Shown: piece by piece, positions 62,187 to 64,000 of the stretch
How the letters are laid out: the number at the start of each line of letters is the position of its first letter
How positions within the stretch are numbered: position 1 is the first letter of the stretch
Assembly: GCF_009600315.1 (NCBI RefSeq)
Contig: NZ_WIWC01000014.1
Coordinates: 43,749 to 107,748 of the forward strand
Source: Pseudomonas helleri
Lineage (GTDB): Bacteria; Pseudomonadota; Gammaproteobacteria; Pseudomonadales; Pseudomonadaceae
Direction: 5' to 3'
Length of the DNA stretch: 64,000 nucleotides
Notes under the pieces: model-generated
The model's database searches: none
Told to the model about the DNA's origin: nothing
The model's input: the letters and a program-made list of their open reading frames with translations, nothing else
Position numbers and translations under genes: made by a program

Positions 62187-63200
62187 ATGCTAATCAAGCT
62201 GCCTAAAGCGTCCGACAGTAAAGAGTCGGACGTAACGCCTGAATCCTTCTATCTATCCCGTCGTTCATTATTGGGCAGTTCGCTTGCAGGCTTGGCTGTG
62301 GGCGTACTTCCACGTTGGTCCAGTGCTGACGAGGCCGTCAGATATGCTGATGTCGAGCCGGGCAAAGCGCCCAGCTGGTTTGTCCAAAAGCTTGCTCAAA
62401 CCAAATGGCAGGCCGTTACGGTAAAAGATGAAGCAATTACTCCTTATAAGGACGCCACGCACTACAACAACTTTTACGAATTTGGCACCGACAAAGGGGA
62501 TCCTGCTCAAAATGCGGGGGCGCTGAAAACGGAGCCTTGGACGGTGGTAGTGGATGGAGAGGTCGGCAAGCCTGGTCGGTACGCACTGGAAGACTTCATG
62601 AAGCCCTATCAGTTGGAAGAGCGAATTTATCGATTGCGCTGCGTGGAGGCGTGGTCAATGGTGATTCCGTGGATGGGCTTTCCGTTATCGGCCTTGCTAA
62701 AACAGGTTGAGCCCACATCCAAAGCAAAATACATCCGTTTTGAAACGTTGCAGGATCCCAAGATAATGCCAGGTCAGCGCTCGGGTTTTGCGTTGATCGA
62801 CTGGCCTTATGTGGAGGGGCTGCGACTGGACGAGGCCATGAATCCATTGGCAATTCTGGCGGTGGGGATGTATGGGCGAGAGTTACCCAATCAGAATGGA
62901 GCCCCTCTGCGTTTGGTCGTGCCCTGGAAGTATGGGTTTAAAAGCGTTAAATCGATTGTGCGAATCAGTCTGGTTGAGGAGCAGCCGAAAACCACATGGC
63001 AGAGTATCGCGGCGGATGAGTACGGTTTTTATGCCAACGTAAACCCTCAGGTCGACCACCCGCGTTGGACGCAGGCGCGTGAGCGGCGTTTGCCGAGCAG
63101 CCTTTTCAGTCCCAACGTGCGTGATACCCAAATGTTCAACGGTTACGCTGATGAAGTCGCTTCTATATATAGTGGATTAGATTTGCGGAAGAACTATTGA
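62187..63200 (+). CDS. msrP: Periplasmic methionine sulfoxide reductase catalytic subunit MsrP
   Basis: MsrP (YedY) is a molybdopterin enzyme that repairs oxidised methionines in periplasmic proteins. The 337-residue product has a Tat-type signal ([16 protein letters not shown], twin Arg at 28-29). The catalytic molybdenum-ligand Cys lies in [15 protein letters not shown], and the sulfite oxidase-type fold has [15 protein letters not shown]. The length is standard. Its stop TGA shares a base with the msrQ ATG. Confidence 0.97.
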   Translation: MLIKLPKASDSKESDVTPESFYLSRRSLLGSSLAGLAVGVLPRWSSADEAVRYADVEPGKAPSWFVQKLAQTKWQAVTVKDEAITPYKDATHYNNFYEFGTDKGDPAQNAGALKTEPWTVVVDGEVGKPGRYALEDFMKPYQLEERIYRLRCVEAWSMVIPWMGFPLSALLKQVEPTSKAKYIRFETLQDPKIMPGQRSGFALIDWPYVEGLRLDEAMNPLAILAVGMYGRELPNQNGAPLRLVVPWKYGFKSVKSIVRISLVEEQPKTTWQSIAADEYGFYANVNPQVDHPRWTQARERRLPSSLFSPNVRDTQMFNGYADEVASIYSGLDLRKNY

Positions 63201-63814
63201 TGCGACTTTTGCTCTGGCGGCTTTGCGTTTTCATGACTGTTTGCATCTGGCCTTTGTATTGGTTGTATGAGGCCTGGAGTTTTGCCTTGGGGCCAGATCC
63301 AGGAAAGGTGCTGGTAGATCGACTGGGGCTTGGCGCACTGATCTTGTTGCTGGTGACCTTAAGCATGACACCCTTGCATAAGCTTACTGGCTGGACAGGG
63401 TGGATTGCTGTTCGGCGACAGCTTGGCTTGTGGTGCTTTGCTTACGTTGTACTGCATCTGTGTGCCTACCTATTTTTTGTTCTTGGGCTTGATTGGTCGC
63501 AGCTAGGTGTGGAGTTAAGCAAGCGTCCCTACATTATCGTCGGTAGCTTGGGGTTCCTCTGTCTGCTGGCACTGGCTGTAACGTCCAATCGTTACAGTCA
63601 AAAACGTTTAGGCGTGCGTTGGAAAAAGCTGCATCGTTTGGTGTACTTGGTTTTAGGGTTGGGCTTGTTGCATATGCTTTGGATTGTGCGGGCTGACCTC
63701 AAGGAGTGGGCGATCTATGCATTTATAGGGACCAGTCTTCTAGCTTTGCGAATACCTGCGGTGAAGCGCCGTATTCCGCGCGTATTTAAGAAAAAACCAT
63801 ATTCAGCAGCTTAA
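63200..63814 (+). CDS. msrQ: Heme-binding membrane subunit MsrQ
   Basis: MsrQ passes electrons from the respiratory chain to MsrP. The 204-residue protein has about six membrane helices. Conserved His residues lie in [24 protein letters not shown] and [10 protein letters not shown]; these would ligate heme b. It starts ATG 63200 directly at the msrP stop (TGATG); an upstream TTG is unlikely. Flavodoxin/FMN-binding parts are not included in this protein. Confidence 0.96.
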   Translation: MRLLLWRLCVFMTVCIWPLYWLYEAWSFALGPDPGKVLVDRLGLGALILLLVTLSMTPLHKLTGWTGWIAVRRQLGLWCFAYVVLHLCAYLFFVLGLDWSQLGVELSKRPYIIVGSLGFLCLLALAVTSNRYSQKRLGVRWKKLHRLVYLVLGLGLLHMLWIVRADLKEWAIYAFIGTSLLALRIPAVKRRIPRVFKKKPYSAA

Positions 63815-63828
63815 CCAGCGATTACTGC

Positions 63829-63856
63829 TTGACCCGGAATTATAAAGGCCTATAAT
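63829..63856 (+). promoter_or_regulatory. Ribosomal RNA operon promoter, upstream
   Basis: TTGACC (63829-63834), 16-base spacer, TATAAT (63851-63856), then a GC-rich discriminator TCGCCCC. This matches an rrn promoter subject to ppGpp/DksA. Confidence 0.85.
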
Positions 63857-63962
63857 TCGCCCCACTTCCGGCGCAGTCGAAACGGAAAACTCCTTGATAT
63901 TCAATGAGTTGTACGGTTTTCGACGGTGTCAGCTTCAAGTCATCGAAGCAGGAAATGAGGTG

Positions 63963-63990
63963 TTGACAGCAGCGTGTAACGCTGTAGAAT
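63963..63990 (+). promoter_or_regulatory. Ribosomal RNA operon promoter, downstream
   Basis: TTGACA (63963-63968), 16-base spacer, TAGAAT (63985-63990), then the GC-rich TCGCCTCCCG to the window edge. The sequence is the familiar Pseudomonas rrn leader; the 16S gene itself is beyond the window. Confidence 0.88.
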
Positions 63991-64000
63991 TCGCCTCCCG

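Overview
This 64-kb window is a stretch of Pseudomonas core chromosome. The gene order from grpE at the left edge to msrPQ and a ribosomal RNA promoter at the right edge follows, with few gaps, the order I know from P. aeruginosa PAO1 (roughly PA4762 down to PA4690). Protein sequences are Pseudomonas-like throughout: CbrA/CbrB with CrcZ, LpoP beside PBP1b, PhuTUV with PrrF. The moderate GC content, a single PrrF gene, no LysE-type gene between carA and carB, and REP/REPIN repeats point to the P. fluorescens / P. putida side of the genus rather than P. aeruginosa. The species cannot be fixed from this window.

Layout. Bases 1-14.2 kb, almost all plus strand: chaperones (grpE partial, dnaK, dnaJ), dapB, carA, carB-greA, then yhbY (minus), rlmE, ftsH, folP. 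Bases 14.2-26.6 kb: glmM, tpiA, secG, tRNA-Leu(GAG), initiator tRNA-Met, rimP-nusA-infB-rbfA-truB-rpsO-pnp, and a BON-domain periplasmic protein behind a sigma-54-type promoter. Bases 26.8-38.9 kb, all minus strand: a DUF748 protein, an rRNA methyltransferase, thiolase AtoB, a DUF2236 protein, pgi, panC-panB, folK, pcnB. Bases 39-45.8 kb, minus strand: the carbon catabolite control locus cbrX-cbrA-cbrB with the small RNA CrcZ, then gluQ and dksA. Bases 46-51.3 kb: an aminotransferase, sfsA, a Rieske protein (minus), the heme importer phuTUV, and the iron-responsive small RNA PrrF (minus). Bases 51.3-57.4 kb: a TfoX C-terminal-domain protein, a pentapeptide-repeat protein and a kinase/ATPase fusion (all minus), then mrcB-lpoP-yqcC. 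Bases 57.4-64 kb: ilvI-ilvH-ilvC, pssA, msrP-msrQ and tandem promoters of an rRNA operon whose 16S gene lies beyond the window.

How the parts work together. Much of the window is growth machinery: translation initiation and ribosome assembly (rimP, nusA, infB, rbfA, truB, rpsO, initiator tRNA), RNA decay (pnp, pcnB), stringent control (dksA), and precursor synthesis (carAB, dapB, folP/folK, panBC, ilvIHC, glmM). Two well-known regulatory RNAs sit in it. CrcZ, driven by CbrB and sigma-54, relieves Hfq/Crc repression. PrrF, repressed by Fur, spares iron next to the heme transporter.

No phage, insertion sequence, CRISPR array or defence island was seen. The less ordinary signals are regulatory: a sigma-54 promoter with candidate IHF and activator sites before the BON gene, a probably leaderless mrcB, structured leaders before carA, pnp and ilvI, and two REPINs.
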